Assembly (NCBI RefSeq): GCF_027568515.1
Contig: NZ_JANKZF010000019.1
Coordinates: forward strand, 1-64,000
DNA length: 64,000 bases
Origin: Arthrobacter sp. HY1533
GTDB lineage: Bacteria; Actinomycetota; Actinomycetes; Actinomycetales; Micrococcaceae
Direction: 5' to 3'
The position numbers and the translations under genes were made by a program. Within the stretch, counting starts at the first letter, position 1; each line of letters starts with the position of its first letter. The notes below the pieces were generated by a model that worked only from the letters and a program-made list of their open reading frames with translations, did no database searches and was not told where the DNA came from. Of this stretch, positions 25,832 to 34,602 are shown in pieces.

Positions 25832-26755
25832 ATGGAAAACTTTGTGGACCGCTGGCGCAGGGAGCTGCGCGGCACCTTCAGCAACAATTCCCCCACCATT
25901 CCGCAGTGGGAGCTTGACCTGGAAAAGGGCGACGACGGCGGCTACTTTGGGCCCGGATCGGCGGCCTGGGCCGTGCACGGCTCCATGACGACGCTCGTGG
26001 CAGGCATCCAGTCCCTGCTGATCCAGGCTCTGCACCCCGGTGCGCTCGCAGGAGTCCACGACCATTCCAGCTACCGGGCCGACCCCCTGGGCAGGCTCGC
26101 TGGCACCATCCGCTGGATCTTCACGGTCACATACGGGGACACGATGGCTGCCCGCGCAGCATCGGGGAAGGTGCTGGCCATCCACCAGTACATACGCGGC
26201 AGCTACACCGCCAACTCGGGGGAGGAGGTGCCCTACACGGCCAATGACCCCGAGCTGCTGCGCTGGGTCCACCTGGCGTTCACGCAGGCGTTCCTCGGCT
26301 CCCACGAAGCCTATGGCGGCCCCATTCCGGGGGGAGCCGACGCCTATGTGGCCGACTGGGCCGTGGCCGGGGCGCTCATGCGCGTGGAGAACCCACCCGC
26401 CACCCGGGCGGCTTTGCAGGAGCAGCTGGCCGCCTTTGCCCCGGAGCTGCGCTTCGATGAGCGCGTGGCAGAGACTGTGCGCTTCATCAAGGACCCGCCG
26501 CTGCCGCGCTCGCAGCAACAGGGCTACAAGGTGCTGTTTGCCGCCGCGGTGGCGTCACTGCCTCCCGGCTACCGGGAACTGCTGCGGCTGGAAGCGCCGT
26601 CCCTTGGCCCGGTGCCGCTCCCTGTGGCGCTGCCGGCCAAGGCCGTGCTCGCCGTCGTCGGCTGGAGCCTGGGATCGCCCGGGCCCAGTGAGGCATCGGC
26701 CCTGGCGCGGCGGCGCCGGCTGGGCTTGGAGCAGGTTCCCAGCAAGCACCGCTAG
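25832..26755 (+). CDS. MpaB/Lcp-like oxygenase (DUF2236)
   Basis: The 307-residue protein matches the DUF2236 family, which includes MpaB and the haem-containing latex-clearing protein. Typical features are the segment LLIQALHPGALAGVHDHSSY (about 57-76) with its histidines, RLAGTIRWIFTVTYGD (about 82-97), and HLAFTQAFLGSHEAYGG (about 145-161), where the histidine is a family-conserved position. The natural substrate in Arthrobacter-like organisms is unknown. The ATG at 25832 is preceded by GGGGG; the upstream open frame is not family-like. Confidence 0.78.
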   Translation: MENFVDRWRRELRGTFSNNSPTIPQWELDLEKGDDGGYFGPGSAAWAVHGSMTTLVAGIQSLLIQALHPGALAGVHDHSSYRADPLGRLAGTIRWIFTVTYGDTMAARAASGKVLAIHQYIRGSYTANSGEEVPYTANDPELLRWVHLAFTQAFLGSHEAYGGPIPGGADAYVADWAVAGALMRVENPPATRAALQEQLAAFAPELRFDERVAETVRFIKDPPLPRSQQQGYKVLFAAAVASLPPGYRELLRLEAPSLGPVPLPVALPAKAVLAVVGWSLGSPGPSEASALARRRRLGLEQVPSKHR

Positions 26756-26817
26756 GCTGGTCACGGCACATTTTGCCGACTAACTGTCACCAACTAGCCA
26801 AGGACTGCAACCAGCCC

Positions 26818-27279
26818 ATGACTCCCCGCACTTTTTACCGCACCGTGGCCATCGCAGAGGCCGTCACCTGGACCATGCTCATTGCCGGCATGATCCTGAA
26901 ATATGTGTTCAAGGTGGGGGACTGGCCGGTCAAGGTTGGCGGTTTTGCCCACGGCCTGGTGTTCATTTCTTACGTCTCAACTGCTGTTTTGGTGGGCCTG
27001 AACCAGCGCTGGCCCAAGAGGCAGATCACGGGAGCCGCCTTCACGGCGTTTGTGCCCTACCTGACCATCCCCTTTGACCGCTGGCTGGAGAAGAACAACA
27101 AGCTCGACGGCGAATGGCGCACCGCCGCAACCGACCACCCGCGCGACTCACACTGGGTCCAGGTGGTGCTGCGCTGGATGCTCAACCGGCCCGTGCTGCT
27201 GGGTGTGCTGTTCGTGGTGTTCGTTGGCGGCATCATGGCCACCATGCTGTTCATTGGCCCTCCCGGCGGCCGCGCCTAG
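26818..27279 (+). CDS. DUF3817 membrane protein
   Basis: The 153-residue protein has three to four hydrophobic helices (about 7-27, 37-60, 66-85 and 125-147). Its N-terminal pattern FYRTVAIAEAVTWTMLIAGM, KVGGFAHGLVFISYV, is the DUF3817 signature of actinobacterial integral membrane proteins of unknown function. It follows the MpaB-like gene by 62 nt on the same strand, so co-transcription is possible. Confidence 0.8.
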   Translation: MTPRTFYRTVAIAEAVTWTMLIAGMILKYVFKVGDWPVKVGGFAHGLVFISYVSTAVLVGLNQRWPKRQITGAAFTAFVPYLTIPFDRWLEKNNKLDGEWRTAATDHPRDSHWVQVVLRWMLNRPVLLGVLFVVFVGGIMATMLFIGPPGGRA

Positions 27280-27319
27280 CACCCTTCGGCACCGGCGCGC
27301 GTGACTGTGCCGGACGCCC

Positions 27320-28105
27320 TCAGCCGGCGGTCCCGCTGCGGAACGCCACAAGCTGCGCCTGCATGTCCCAGTACGGTGTTGCGGCCGGGGCCGGGCGGCC
27401 ATCGCGCAGGGCGTTGACGGCGTCCACGGCCGAGTCGACTGCCCTCCTGTAGGGCAGGGACCCGGAGCTGACCCGCCTGACGCCAAGCCCGCCCAGCTCG
27501 GCCACCGTCAGGGACGGGTGGGCCAGCACATTGACCGGCAGTGAGGTTCCCGCCGTGACCGCGCCGATGTCCGCGGCTGCGGCCAGGCCCGGGACAAAGA
27601 TCCCGTCGGCACCGGCATCGGCGTAAATGCGGGCACGTTCCAGGACAGCATCCACCGTGGCTTGTTCGGCGAACCAGAAGTTGTCCACGCGGGCGTTGAT
27701 GAACACGCCGGGATTGGCTGAGCGGACAGCGGCAATCTTGGCTGCGAAGGTGCCTGCCTGAACGAGGTGGCCGTCCACGCTGTCCTCCAGGTTGACCCCG
27801 GCCACGCCCAGCGCTGCAAGCTCCGCCACGTAGTCGGCCACCTCCGCCGGATCGGCGGAATAGCCGTCCTCAATGTCCGTGGTGACATGGACGTGGAGCG
27901 GGCCAAGTTGGGCGGCAAGGGCCATGGTGGCAGCCTTGCCGGAATGGCCGCCGTCGGGCTGGCCTGCACTGGCGCAGATGCCAAAACTGGTGGTTCCCAC
28001 GGCCGGGTAGCCGGCCGCGACGAAGGCAATGGCCGTGCCCACATCCCAGGCATTGGGCAGCAGGAGCGGGGTGGTGCCGTGGTGCAGTTCCCGAAATGTG
28101 GCCAT
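27320..28105 (-). CDS. Isocitrate lyase/PEP mutase-superfamily enzyme
   Basis: The 261-residue TIM-barrel protein carries ICL/PEPM landmarks: TTDIEDGYSADP (metal-binding acidic loop, about 84-95), VNLEDSV (about 110-116) and FINARVDNF (about 140-148). Superfamily members cleave or form C-C or P-C bonds of oxaloacetate- or isocitrate-like acids; the short single-domain form with PNAWDVGTA near the N-terminus resembles oxaloacetate decarboxylase or 2-methylisocitrate lyase-like proteins. The active-site cysteine loop KKCGH of true lyases is not seen, so the reaction stays open. The ATG at 28105 follows AAGGGGAA. Confidence 0.8.
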   Translation of the reverse strand: MATFRELHHGTTPLLLPNAWDVGTAIAFVAAGYPAVGTTSFGICASAGQPDGGHSGKAATMALAAQLGPLHVHVTTDIEDGYSADPAEVADYVAELAALGVAGVNLEDSVDGHLVQAGTFAAKIAAVRSANPGVFINARVDNFWFAEQATVDAVLERARIYADAGADGIFVPGLAAAADIGAVTAGTSLPVNVLAHPSLTVAELGGLGVRRVSSGSLPYRRAVDSAVDAVNALRDGRPAPAATPYWDMQAQLVAFRSGTAG

Positions 28106-28208
28106 GGCTGTTCCCCTTCCGGCGACAGGCAAATGTTGCCTTGCCGCACAGTCTACAAGGGGGTCCGGACACCGGGCTTGGGGGTGCGCCGCCAAACCAG
28201 CCCTCTCG

Positions 28209-29531
28209 TCAGGCCGCCTTGTTCGCCTTCCGCCCGGGTGCCGCAGGGTTGGTTTCGGCTGCGTGTGCCAGCATTTCCGGGGCCCGGGCAACCAGCAGCC
28301 ATACGGGCAAAACGGCGAAGCACAGCAGTGGCAGCAGCTTGATGTCACCGGCAACCACCACGGCGATGAAGATGGCAATCCAGCCGTCCCGGGACACGGC
28401 CAGGACGGTGCCCAGCGCGCCGCAGGCAACGGCCAGCCCCAGCGGGACCTGCGGGAACAACGCATGGCAGAGCAGGCCCACGGCCACGCCGATGAACACA
28501 GCCGGGAAGATCCGGCCGCCCCGGAAGCCGGCCGTGGAGGCAATGAGCAAGGCAAAGAGCTTGACCAGAATGATGGTTGCGATCTGCAGGGCCGTGAATT
28601 CCCCCGCCCGGTTCACGAGGTCCACCATCTGCGTGCTGCCCTTGAAGAGTGTCAGTGGCCCGCCCAGGGCGCCCAGCAGGCCCAGGAGCATGCCGCCGGC
28701 CGTGGTGTAGAGCAAAGGCCAGCGCAATTTGCGGAACGTTGCATGGAACGGCTGGAACAGGACGGCGCCCAGCAACCCCACCAGGGCGGCGAGGCAGGCG
28801 ATGGCCGCAGCGGCAGGCAGCAGCCCCAGCAGGGGTTCATCCAGCAGCGGCATGGCAGGTGACCGCAGCTGCTGGCCGCCCAGAAACAGCAGGGTCATCG
28901 AGGCGGTGCTGGCCGACAGGAGCGGCAGGAACAGCCTGTCCCACAAGGCGCCGCCTGACTTGGCGGCCGCAACCACGCCGGTCAGAACCAGGATTGCGGC
29001 CACAGGGGTTCCAAAGAGCGCCCCAATGGTTCCCGCCGCGGTCACCATGACCACCAGCTGGATCCCGATCTGCGGCCAGAACCGGTTGACCAGGGCAACG
29101 AGGATCGCGGTGTTGATGGCAATGATGGCCGACTCCGGGCCCAGGCTCACGCCGCCGGCCAGGCCCAGGATGGTCACCAACACCAGGCCGGGCACGGCGG
29201 AAAGCCGGAGTGGAGGTGCGATGAGGTCCACGGTGGCCGAGTCCCGGCCGCCGTGGCCAGGGACAAACGTGACAACCAGCCCGATGGCAAGCCCCGTGAG
29301 GGTGAGGACGCCGAAGATCCACCAGCCCGAGTCCGGTGAAATGCCAACCTGCCCGGGCAGGTGAACCCACAGCAGTTCCTGAAGCAGGTGGGCTGCCTCG
29401 TCCACCAGGAACAGGCACAGGGCCGACACCACGCCCACCAGGATTGCCGGCAAGGACAATTGCAGCAGCGTCTTGATGGAGGGGGCGGCTTGTTCGTCCA
29501 CGGTGTTCATCGTCCAAATGTACCCGAGCAC
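28209..29531 (-). CDS. ClC-family ion channel/antiporter-like protein
   Basis: The 440-residue membrane protein has about 11-12 helices. GGVSLGPESA (about 127-136) corresponds to the GK/RxGPxxH selectivity motif, and AGFRGGRIFPAVFIG (about 346-360) corresponds to GxFxP. The gating glutamate may be the E in GPE. It belongs to the divergent bacterial ion-channel group annotated near ClC; transport of chloride or fluoride is inferred. The GTG at 29531 follows CTGGAGG; an ATG seven codons in is the alternative. It is leftward, 36 nt after the Kef-type gene. Confidence 0.82.
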   Translation of the reverse strand: MLGYIWTMNTVDEQAAPSIKTLLQLSLPAILVGVVSALCLFLVDEAAHLLQELLWVHLPGQVGISPDSGWWIFGVLTLTGLAIGLVVTFVPGHGGRDSATVDLIAPPLRLSAVPGLVLVTILGLAGGVSLGPESAIIAINTAILVALVNRFWPQIGIQLVVMVTAAGTIGALFGTPVAAILVLTGVVAAAKSGGALWDRLFLPLLSASTASMTLLFLGGQQLRSPAMPLLDEPLLGLLPAAAAIACLAALVGLLGAVLFQPFHATFRKLRWPLLYTTAGGMLLGLLGALGGPLTLFKGSTQMVDLVNRAGEFTALQIATIILVKLFALLIASTAGFRGGRIFPAVFIGVAVGLLCHALFPQVPLGLAVACGALGTVLAVSRDGWIAIFIAVVVAGDIKLLPLLCFAVLPVWLLVARAPEMLAHAAETNPAAPGRKANKAA

Positions 29532-29567
29532 AATGGCCTCCAGAGGGCATGCCTGGCCCTCCGCCGG

Positions 29568-30761
29568 CTAGTCCAATTCGCTGTCAGCTTCCTTCAGGCT
29601 GCGCTGGCGGTGGAGGAGGGCAAGCAGGGGAAAGAGCAGCACCGAGAGCATGCCGGCGCCGATCAAGGCCGTGGCAATTCCCGAGGGAAGCAGGCCCCGC
29701 TCCCGGCCAATCGCGGTCACGGCAACGATGATGGGGAGCCCGGTGGCTGCGAACAGCACAATGGCACGCCTGTCCCGCGAGGTTGCCCCGGCGGGTGCAG
29801 CCAACAGGTTTGGCAGGCCACGGACCACCAGGAACAGGACCAGGAACAGCGGGACCAGTGCCAGGACCAGCGGATCGGCCAGCAGGGCGGCCAGGTCAAA
29901 GTCAACGCCCGTGTTGACGAAGAACACCGGGACCAGGAATCCGAAGGCGACGGCGTCGAGCTTGTGTTCCACAACCTCCCGGTCGTGGTGGCCTGCCCCT
30001 GCGATCAGGACGCGCCACAGCACCCCCGCCGCAAAAGCGCCAAGGAGCATGTCCAGGCCGAAGGCGACGCTAAGGCCCACCAGCAGTGCCAGGATCAGCA
30101 AGACCAGGCGCACGGCAAACTGGCCGCTGGTGTGCAGGGTGAGGTTGACCATGCGGTGGATCGCCTTGTTGCTGCCGCGGCCGGTGAGCCAGACGGCGGT
30201 TCCGGAGATGAGCACAAAGCCCACCAGGACAACCAGGGAGGGCCCCAGGTTGCGGCCGCTGAGGAACAGTGAAATGGCCAGCAGTGGGCCGAATTCACCC
30301 ACTGTGCCGATCGCCGTGACAGCCTTGCCGAACGGCGTCGAAAGTTCCTTGGCATCGCGCAGCACGGGCAGCAGCGTGCCCAACGCGGTGGAAGCGAGTG
30401 CCACGCCAATGAAGACCCCTGCCGCCGGAGTCGGGGCCAGCAGGATGCCGGCAACCAGCCCACCGCCGAGCGAAATGAGCCACGCCAGGCTGGCGCGGTT
30501 GAGGGGGCGGCCCTTGATGGCAGCAAAGTCAATCTCGTTGCCGGCCATGAAGAACAGCATGGCCAGGCCCAGGTCCGCCAGCACCTTGACGAACTCCGTC
30601 GGCTCCGCCCAGCCGAGCACGCTGGGGCCGATGATGATGCCCAGGACAATCTCAAAGACCACCAGCGGAACCTTGGCGACCTTGCCCACCGCCGCGGCGA
30701 GCAGGGGAGCGGCCGTGGCCACGAGGGGAATGAGGAGCAGGCTGAGCAGAAGATCATTCAC
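29568..30761 (-). CDS. Kef/NhaP-type cation:proton antiporter
   Basis: The 397-residue protein has about 12 transmembrane helices of the CPA2/Na_H_Exchanger domain: EIVLGIIIGPSVLG (about 36-49), FMAGNEIDF (about 70-78) and GAFAAGVLWRV in the second half. No C-terminal TrkA-N domain is present. It probably exchanges K+ or Na+ for protons. The GTG at 30761 has GAAGGAA ahead; the frame is open far upstream, antisense to the SDR gene, but that part does not encode this protein. It and the ClC gene lie on the same strand 36 nt apart and may be co-transcribed as an ion-homeostasis pair. Confidence 0.85.
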   Translation of the reverse strand: MNDLLLSLLLIPLVATAAPLLAAAVGKVAKVPLVVFEIVLGIIIGPSVLGWAEPTEFVKVLADLGLAMLFFMAGNEIDFAAIKGRPLNRASLAWLISLGGGLVAGILLAPTPAAGVFIGVALASTALGTLLPVLRDAKELSTPFGKAVTAIGTVGEFGPLLAISLFLSGRNLGPSLVVLVGFVLISGTAVWLTGRGSNKAIHRMVNLTLHTSGQFAVRLVLLILALLVGLSVAFGLDMLLGAFAAGVLWRVLIAGAGHHDREVVEHKLDAVAFGFLVPVFFVNTGVDFDLAALLADPLVLALVPLFLVLFLVVRGLPNLLAAPAGATSRDRRAIVLFAATGLPIIVAVTAIGRERGLLPSGIATALIGAGMLSVLLFPLLALLHRQRSLKEADSELD

Positions 30762-30861
30762 GGCGGGTTCCTTCAGCTGGCGGGCTGGTTCAGCCTCCAG
30801 TCTGGCAGTAGGACCGGCCCCGGGCCATGGTCGCCTGGCTGCCGGGCCGTGTCCAGGCTCG

Positions 30862-30891
30862 TTGCACGCCACTCCACCGGAAGCGTATTCT
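30862..30891 (+). promoter_or_regulatory. Promoter of the SDR gene with a TetR-like half-site
   Basis: TTGCAC (30862-30867) and TATTCT (30886-30891) are spaced 18 nt apart and sit about 24 nt ahead of the start codon. The 13-mer GGAAGCGTATTCT at 30879-30891 is identical to the right half of the TetR operator at 23965-23977, and TATTC-TCC-GAATA here forms a small dyad. Confidence 0.4.
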
Positions 30892-30914
30892 CCGAATAGA
30901 CACAGGGAGACCAG

Positions 30915-31931
30915 ATGCCTGAACGCGTGCTTGTTACGGGAGGAACCGGCTTCGTTGCCGGGTGGTGCATCGTGGAGCTGCTGCGGCGCGGATATGACGT
31001 GCGCACCACCGTGCGGAGCCTGGGCCGGACCGGCGAGGTGCGCGCTGCCGTTGCCACAATGGTTGATCCGGGGGAGCGGCTCACCTTTGCCGTCGCCGAC
31101 CTCAGCGTCGATGAAGGCTGGGATGCGGCCGTGGCCGGCATTGACTATGTGCTGCATGTGGCATCGCCCCTGGGCGCCGAGACCTCGCGCGACCCGGAGG
31201 CACTGATCGGGCCGGCCCGCGACGGCACGCTTCGGGTGCTGCGCGCAGCAGTGCGGCAGGGGGTCAAGCGCGTGGTCATGACCTCGGCAGCGAACGCGGC
31301 CAGTCCGTCGTCGTACACGGACGACGGCGTGACCGATGAATCGCTGTGGACCGACCCGGACGATCCCACCTTGACCCCGTACCGCAGGTCCAAGACCGTG
31401 GCCGAGCTGGCGGCCTGGGATTTCATGGCCGGGCAGCCCGGGACCACGCTGGCCACGATCCTGCCCGGGGCCGTGTTGGGGCCGGTCCTGTCCACCGCCA
31501 ACCTGGGGTCGGTGCAGATCGTCGCGCGCATGCTGGGTGGAAAGATGCCCGGCAGCCCGCGCATCGGACTGGAAATTGTCGACGTGCGGGACCTGGCGGA
31601 CATCCACATCCGCGCCATGACCTCCCCCGAGGCCGCGGGGCAGCGCTTCTTGGCCACGGGAGAATTCACCTGGATGCGCCAGATGGCACTGCAGCTCCGT
31701 GCCGCGCTGGGAGCGCAGGCGTACAAGGTGCCAACCCGCCAGCTGCCCGATTTCCTGGTGCGCATCTCAGCGTTGTTTGACCCGCCGCTGCGGTCCATCA
31801 CGGTCTCCCTGGGGCGGCGCAACCGGCACAGCACCGACAAGGCCACGCGGGTGCTTGGCTGGCAGCCGCGGCCGGCGGAACAGGCCGTCGTGGACTGCGC
31901 CAGGAGCCTGATCGAGTGGAAAGTGGTCTGA
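30915..31931 (+). CDS. NAD(P)-dependent epimerase/aldehyde reductase (extended SDR)
   Basis: The 338-residue protein has the SDR cofactor motif TGGTGFVA (about 8-15) and the catalytic YRRSK (Tyr156, Lys160). SAANAASPSS before it supplies the serine. It resembles the dihydroflavonol-reductase-like aldehyde reductases that reduce small carbonyl compounds with NADPH. GGGAGACC precedes the ATG. It is divergent from the Kef-type gene and shares a promoter 13-mer with the monooxygenase at 24017. Confidence 0.85.
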   Translation: MPERVLVTGGTGFVAGWCIVELLRRGYDVRTTVRSLGRTGEVRAAVATMVDPGERLTFAVADLSVDEGWDAAVAGIDYVLHVASPLGAETSRDPEALIGPARDGTLRVLRAAVRQGVKRVVMTSAANAASPSSYTDDGVTDESLWTDPDDPTLTPYRRSKTVAELAAWDFMAGQPGTTLATILPGAVLGPVLSTANLGSVQIVARMLGGKMPGSPRIGLEIVDVRDLADIHIRAMTSPEAAGQRFLATGEFTWMRQMALQLRAALGAQAYKVPTRQLPDFLVRISALFDPPLRSITVSLGRRNRHSTDKATRVLGWQPRPAEQAVVDCARSLIEWKVV

Positions 31932-32034
31932 GCGGCTGAGGTCAAGTCGCCCCAGCCCGCCGGGCAACGGCTTTCTAGTGAGTCGTAGCTCCCTACGGCC
32001 CGGGTGTCATGATTACGCAACAATCCATTGCCCT

Positions 32035-32061
32035 TATTATGGTTAGGTTAGCCTTTCCTCT
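32035..32061 (+). promoter_or_regulatory. Promoter overlapped by an IdeR/DtxR iron box
   Basis: TATTAT at 32035-32040 is a near-consensus -10. It is followed at 32043-32061 by a 19-bp sequence matching the DtxR/IdeR consensus TTAGGTTAGCCTAACCTAA at 15 of 19 positions, the first 12 exactly. The box would cover the expected transcription start, so iron-loaded IdeR should repress. The next genes are a 24-codon ORF and a membrane protein. Confidence 0.65.
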
Positions 32062-32139
32062 TGTCGCCTGGCGTGGCCGGTGTCGGAGCTGACGCAGCCC
32101 CACTTCGTTGACCCCATCACTTGCACGGAAAGAACAACC

Positions 32140-32214
32140 ATGAACAAATCCTCCATGCCGCAGTGCACAGGGTGCCCCAGCCAGGGAAATGCGGTGCGGT
32201 CCCATGGGCGCTAA
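32140..32214 (+). CDS. 24-residue leader peptide or microprotein with CxxC motif
   Basis: The ATG at 32140 has GGAAAG at good spacing. The product is 24 residues, ends in TAA at 32214, and contains CTGC (two cysteines spaced as CxxC). Its stop codon overlaps the start (32204) of the membrane protein gene by 11 nt, suggesting translational coupling. With the iron box upstream it could be a metal-responsive leader. It is too short for homology judgement. Confidence 0.4.
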   Translation: MNKSSMPQCTGCPSQGNAVRSHGR

Positions 32215-32821
32215 ATTGTTGAGTCCGCCATCCGGAGCCGAAGCGTTGGGTGCCGGGCTGTCCGGACAGCTGCCGAACCAGTCCCGCGTCCGGCTGTTCC
32301 TCTGTGGCTGCCTGTGCGTGGCCGGGTGGCTGGCCGCCGTTGCTTTCGGCTACTACGTGGACGCGGGCCAGGAATTGCACCGCATTGGTCTTGCCGTGCA
32401 CATCCTGGCCCTGGTCCTCTCGTTCGGGACCATACTTGTGGTCGACTGGCTGGGCTTCCTCTGGCTGCTGGGCAAGAAGGAGATTCATGAATCGGGCCGT
32501 CTTGAGGCGGCAGCCAAGCCGCTGATCTGGGGCGGCCTGGCCTTGATGCTGGTTTCAGGCGCATTGATCCACCCGGACCTGGCCAACCCCGTCACTGTGA
32601 TCAAGTTGCTCTGCGTGCTGGTGCTCATGCTCAACGGGCTGGGCATTGCCCCCGCCATGCATCAAATGTTGGCGCTGCCGCCCCATACACGCTTCGGTGA
32701 GATGGGCCGCCGCCTCAGGACCCGCCTCATGGTGGCCCTGACCATTTCCCAGCTCTGCTGGTGGGTGGCGGTGTTGATTGGATTGGCCAACAGCACCGTC
32801 CGGCGGTGGCCAGGAAACTAG
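32204..32821 (+). CDS. Iron-box-controlled membrane protein, unknown function
   Basis: The 205-residue protein has about four to five hydrophobic helices (about 33-52, 63-87, 105-120, 128-145, 172-192). Histidines near helix ends (LHRIGLAVH at about 58-66, AMHQM at about 147-151) could bind haem or metal, but no named family is recognised. The ATG at 32204 overlaps the leader ORF; an ATG 15 nt earlier is in frame. The IdeR/DtxR-type box 140 nt upstream suggests induction under iron limitation and a role in iron or haem handling; that is inference. Confidence 0.65.
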   Translation: MGAKLLSPPSGAEALGAGLSGQLPNQSRVRLFLCGCLCVAGWLAAVAFGYYVDAGQELHRIGLAVHILALVLSFGTILVVDWLGFLWLLGKKEIHESGRLEAAAKPLIWGGLALMLVSGALIHPDLANPVTVIKLLCVLVLMLNGLGIAPAMHQMLALPPHTRFGEMGRRLRTRLMVALTISQLCWWVAVLIGLANSTVRRWPGN

Positions 32822-32947
32822 TGGAAGCGGGGTTTGCACCGAGGTGCGCCTATCCGCCGGGCCAGTTCCCCGCCCAATCCGGGGTGATGCCTTGGCTGCC
32901 CGCCGGCTGGGTGGATAGGCTCGTGTCCAACGAGGAAGGACCTTGCC

Positions 32948-33802
32948 ATGAATACATCGATGCCCGATCTCGCCGTCACCGGATCAACGGGTGTGCTCGG
33001 CCGGCTTGTTGCGGGGCTCGTGGCGAACGCCGCAGTGCCGCAGCGGCTGCTGGTCCGCACGCCTGCCAAGGCACCGCAGTTGCCCGGGGCCACTGTCCAC
33101 CCCTTCAGCTACGAGGACCGCGAGGCGTCGGTGCTGGCCTTGGCGGGCGCCGCCACGTTGTTCATGGTGTCCGCTCCTGAAAGCGAGGGCCGCTTGGGGC
33201 AGCACAGATCGTTCATTGATGCGGCCTCCGACGCCGGTGTGCGGCATGTGGTCTACACGTCCTTCCTGGGGGCGGCCCCGGATGCCACTTTCACCTTGGC
33301 CCGCGAGCACCATGCAACCGAGGAATACATCAAGTCCTCCGGGATGGACTGGACGTTCCTGCGCGACAGCCTCTACATCGACTTCATGGACGCCCTCGTG
33401 GGGGACGACGGCGTCATCCGCGGCCCCGCGGGCAGCGGCCGGGCAGCCATCGTGGCCCGCGCCGACATTGCTGCCGTCGCGGCCGCCGTCGTGCTCAATC
33501 CGGAGGCCCACAGGAATGCCAGCTACGACCTCACTGGGCCCGAATCGCTGCGGATGGAAGATGTTGCCTCCATCCTCAGCGCGTCCCGGGGCAGCACTGT
33601 CACCTTTCACGATGAAACGCTGCCTGAAGCCTATGCATCGAGGGAAAAGTGGGGCGCCCCTGACTGGCAGGTCGATGCCTGGGTGAGCACCTACACCGCC
33701 ATTGCCTCCGGCGAATTGGCTGCGGTCACCGGCAACGTGGAAATGATCACGGGCCGCAGGCCAGTCAGCCTTGCCGAGTTTCTTGCGGGCAAGGTGGGCT
33801 GA
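32948..33802 (+). CDS. NmrA/QorB-like NAD(P)H-binding oxidoreductase
   Basis: The 284-residue atypical SDR has TGSTGVLG (about 11-18) as cofactor loop and VVYTSFLGA (about 101-109) as the following strand. It lacks the YxxxK pair in the standard place, as in NmrA and quinone reductase 2-like proteins. It may reduce quinones or sense NADP status. GAGGAAGGACC precedes its ATG. It is convergent with the DHFR-fold gene. Confidence 0.82.
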   Translation: MNTSMPDLAVTGSTGVLGRLVAGLVANAAVPQRLLVRTPAKAPQLPGATVHPFSYEDREASVLALAGAATLFMVSAPESEGRLGQHRSFIDAASDAGVRHVVYTSFLGAAPDATFTLAREHHATEEYIKSSGMDWTFLRDSLYIDFMDALVGDDGVIRGPAGSGRAAIVARADIAAVAAAVVLNPEAHRNASYDLTGPESLRMEDVASILSASRGSTVTFHDETLPEAYASREKWGAPDWQVDAWVSTYTAIASGELAAVTGNVEMITGRRPVSLAEFLAGKVG

Positions 33803-33834
33803 AGCCGGGTCCGCCCGGGTCCAGGGCTGGCCGG

Positions 33835-34428
33835 CTACTCATGCCCCCGGGCGCGTGTGTAGCTGAGCATGGCGACCCCGCTGGGGGTGGCAACTGTCCC
33901 CGTCAAGGTGAAATGGGCCGGAAGGCTGGCTTCGCCAAACATTCGCTTGCCCGCTCCAAGCACCACAGGAAAAACCAGCAGGCGGTACTCGTCCACAAGG
34001 TCGAGCCCGGCGAGGCCCCGAACCAGGGTGCCCGAACCAAAAACGACCAGGTCGCCGTCGCTTGCCTCACGGAGGTGCCGGACGGCCGGCGCCAGCTCGC
34101 CCCGGACAGGATGGGAGTTCTGCCATGCAAGTGTCCCGGGCGAGGATGTGACAACGTACTTCGGCATCGCGTTCATGGCCGCGACCGCAGGCTCGGCAGG
34201 ATCCGCCTGGGCCCAGGCGCCGGCAAATATGTCGTAGCTGCGGCGGCCCAGCAGCATTCCGGCCGCGGCGACCGTTTCCTGTTCCATGAAGTCGTTGACG
34301 GTTCCGTCGACGTAGGGCAGCACCCACCCGCCGTGTTCGAATCCGCCGTCGCGGTCCTCATCCGGCGACAACGGCGACTGGATCACTCCGTCCATGCTCA
34401 GGAAATTTACGACGGCGATGCGGCCCAT
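33835..34428 (-). CDS. Dihydrofolate reductase-fold protein (RibD C-terminal type)
   Basis: The 197-residue protein matches the DHFR/RibD_C superfamily: N-terminal VVNFLSMDGVIQSP (about 5-18), MLLGRRSYDIFAGAW (about 58-72), YVVTSSPG (about 92-99) and C-terminal LVFGSGTLVRGLAGLDLVDEYRLLVFPVVLGAGKRMF-like elements. Such proteins are NADPH-dependent reductases of unknown substrate and unlikely to be the folate enzyme itself. GAGGAAC precedes the ATG at 34428. Confidence 0.85.
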   Translation of the reverse strand: MGRIAVVNFLSMDGVIQSPLSPDEDRDGGFEHGGWVLPYVDGTVNDFMEQETVAAAGMLLGRRSYDIFAGAWAQADPAEPAVAAMNAMPKYVVTSSPGTLAWQNSHPVRGELAPAVRHLREASDGDLVVFGSGTLVRGLAGLDLVDEYRLLVFPVVLGAGKRMFGEASLPAHFTLTGTVATPSGVAMLSYTRARGHE

Positions 34429-34602
34429 GCTGTTCCTCCCCAAAACTCGCAATGTGCCTCCATGCTGCCATTGCCCGCCCCGGGGCCGTCAACCCCTAAG
34501 CCCCTGCGAATAGTTGAAGCTACAAGTAATGGTGTATCTTTGGAAGCAGGCCGGGTCTCTGCCCGTGGCCGCGAAGATGTCAGCAACCCCCAAGGAGTCC
34601 CC

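Noticed and set aside
28209-29531. Reading the 28209 gene as a second cation antiporter
   Set aside because: The GxSLGPE and GxFxGGRIFP patterns fit ClC-type proteins, not CPA2 antiporters.
30915-31607. Upstream extension of the Kef-type antiporter frame
   Set aside because: It is antisense to the SDR gene; the antiporter has a good ribosome site and GTG at 30761.
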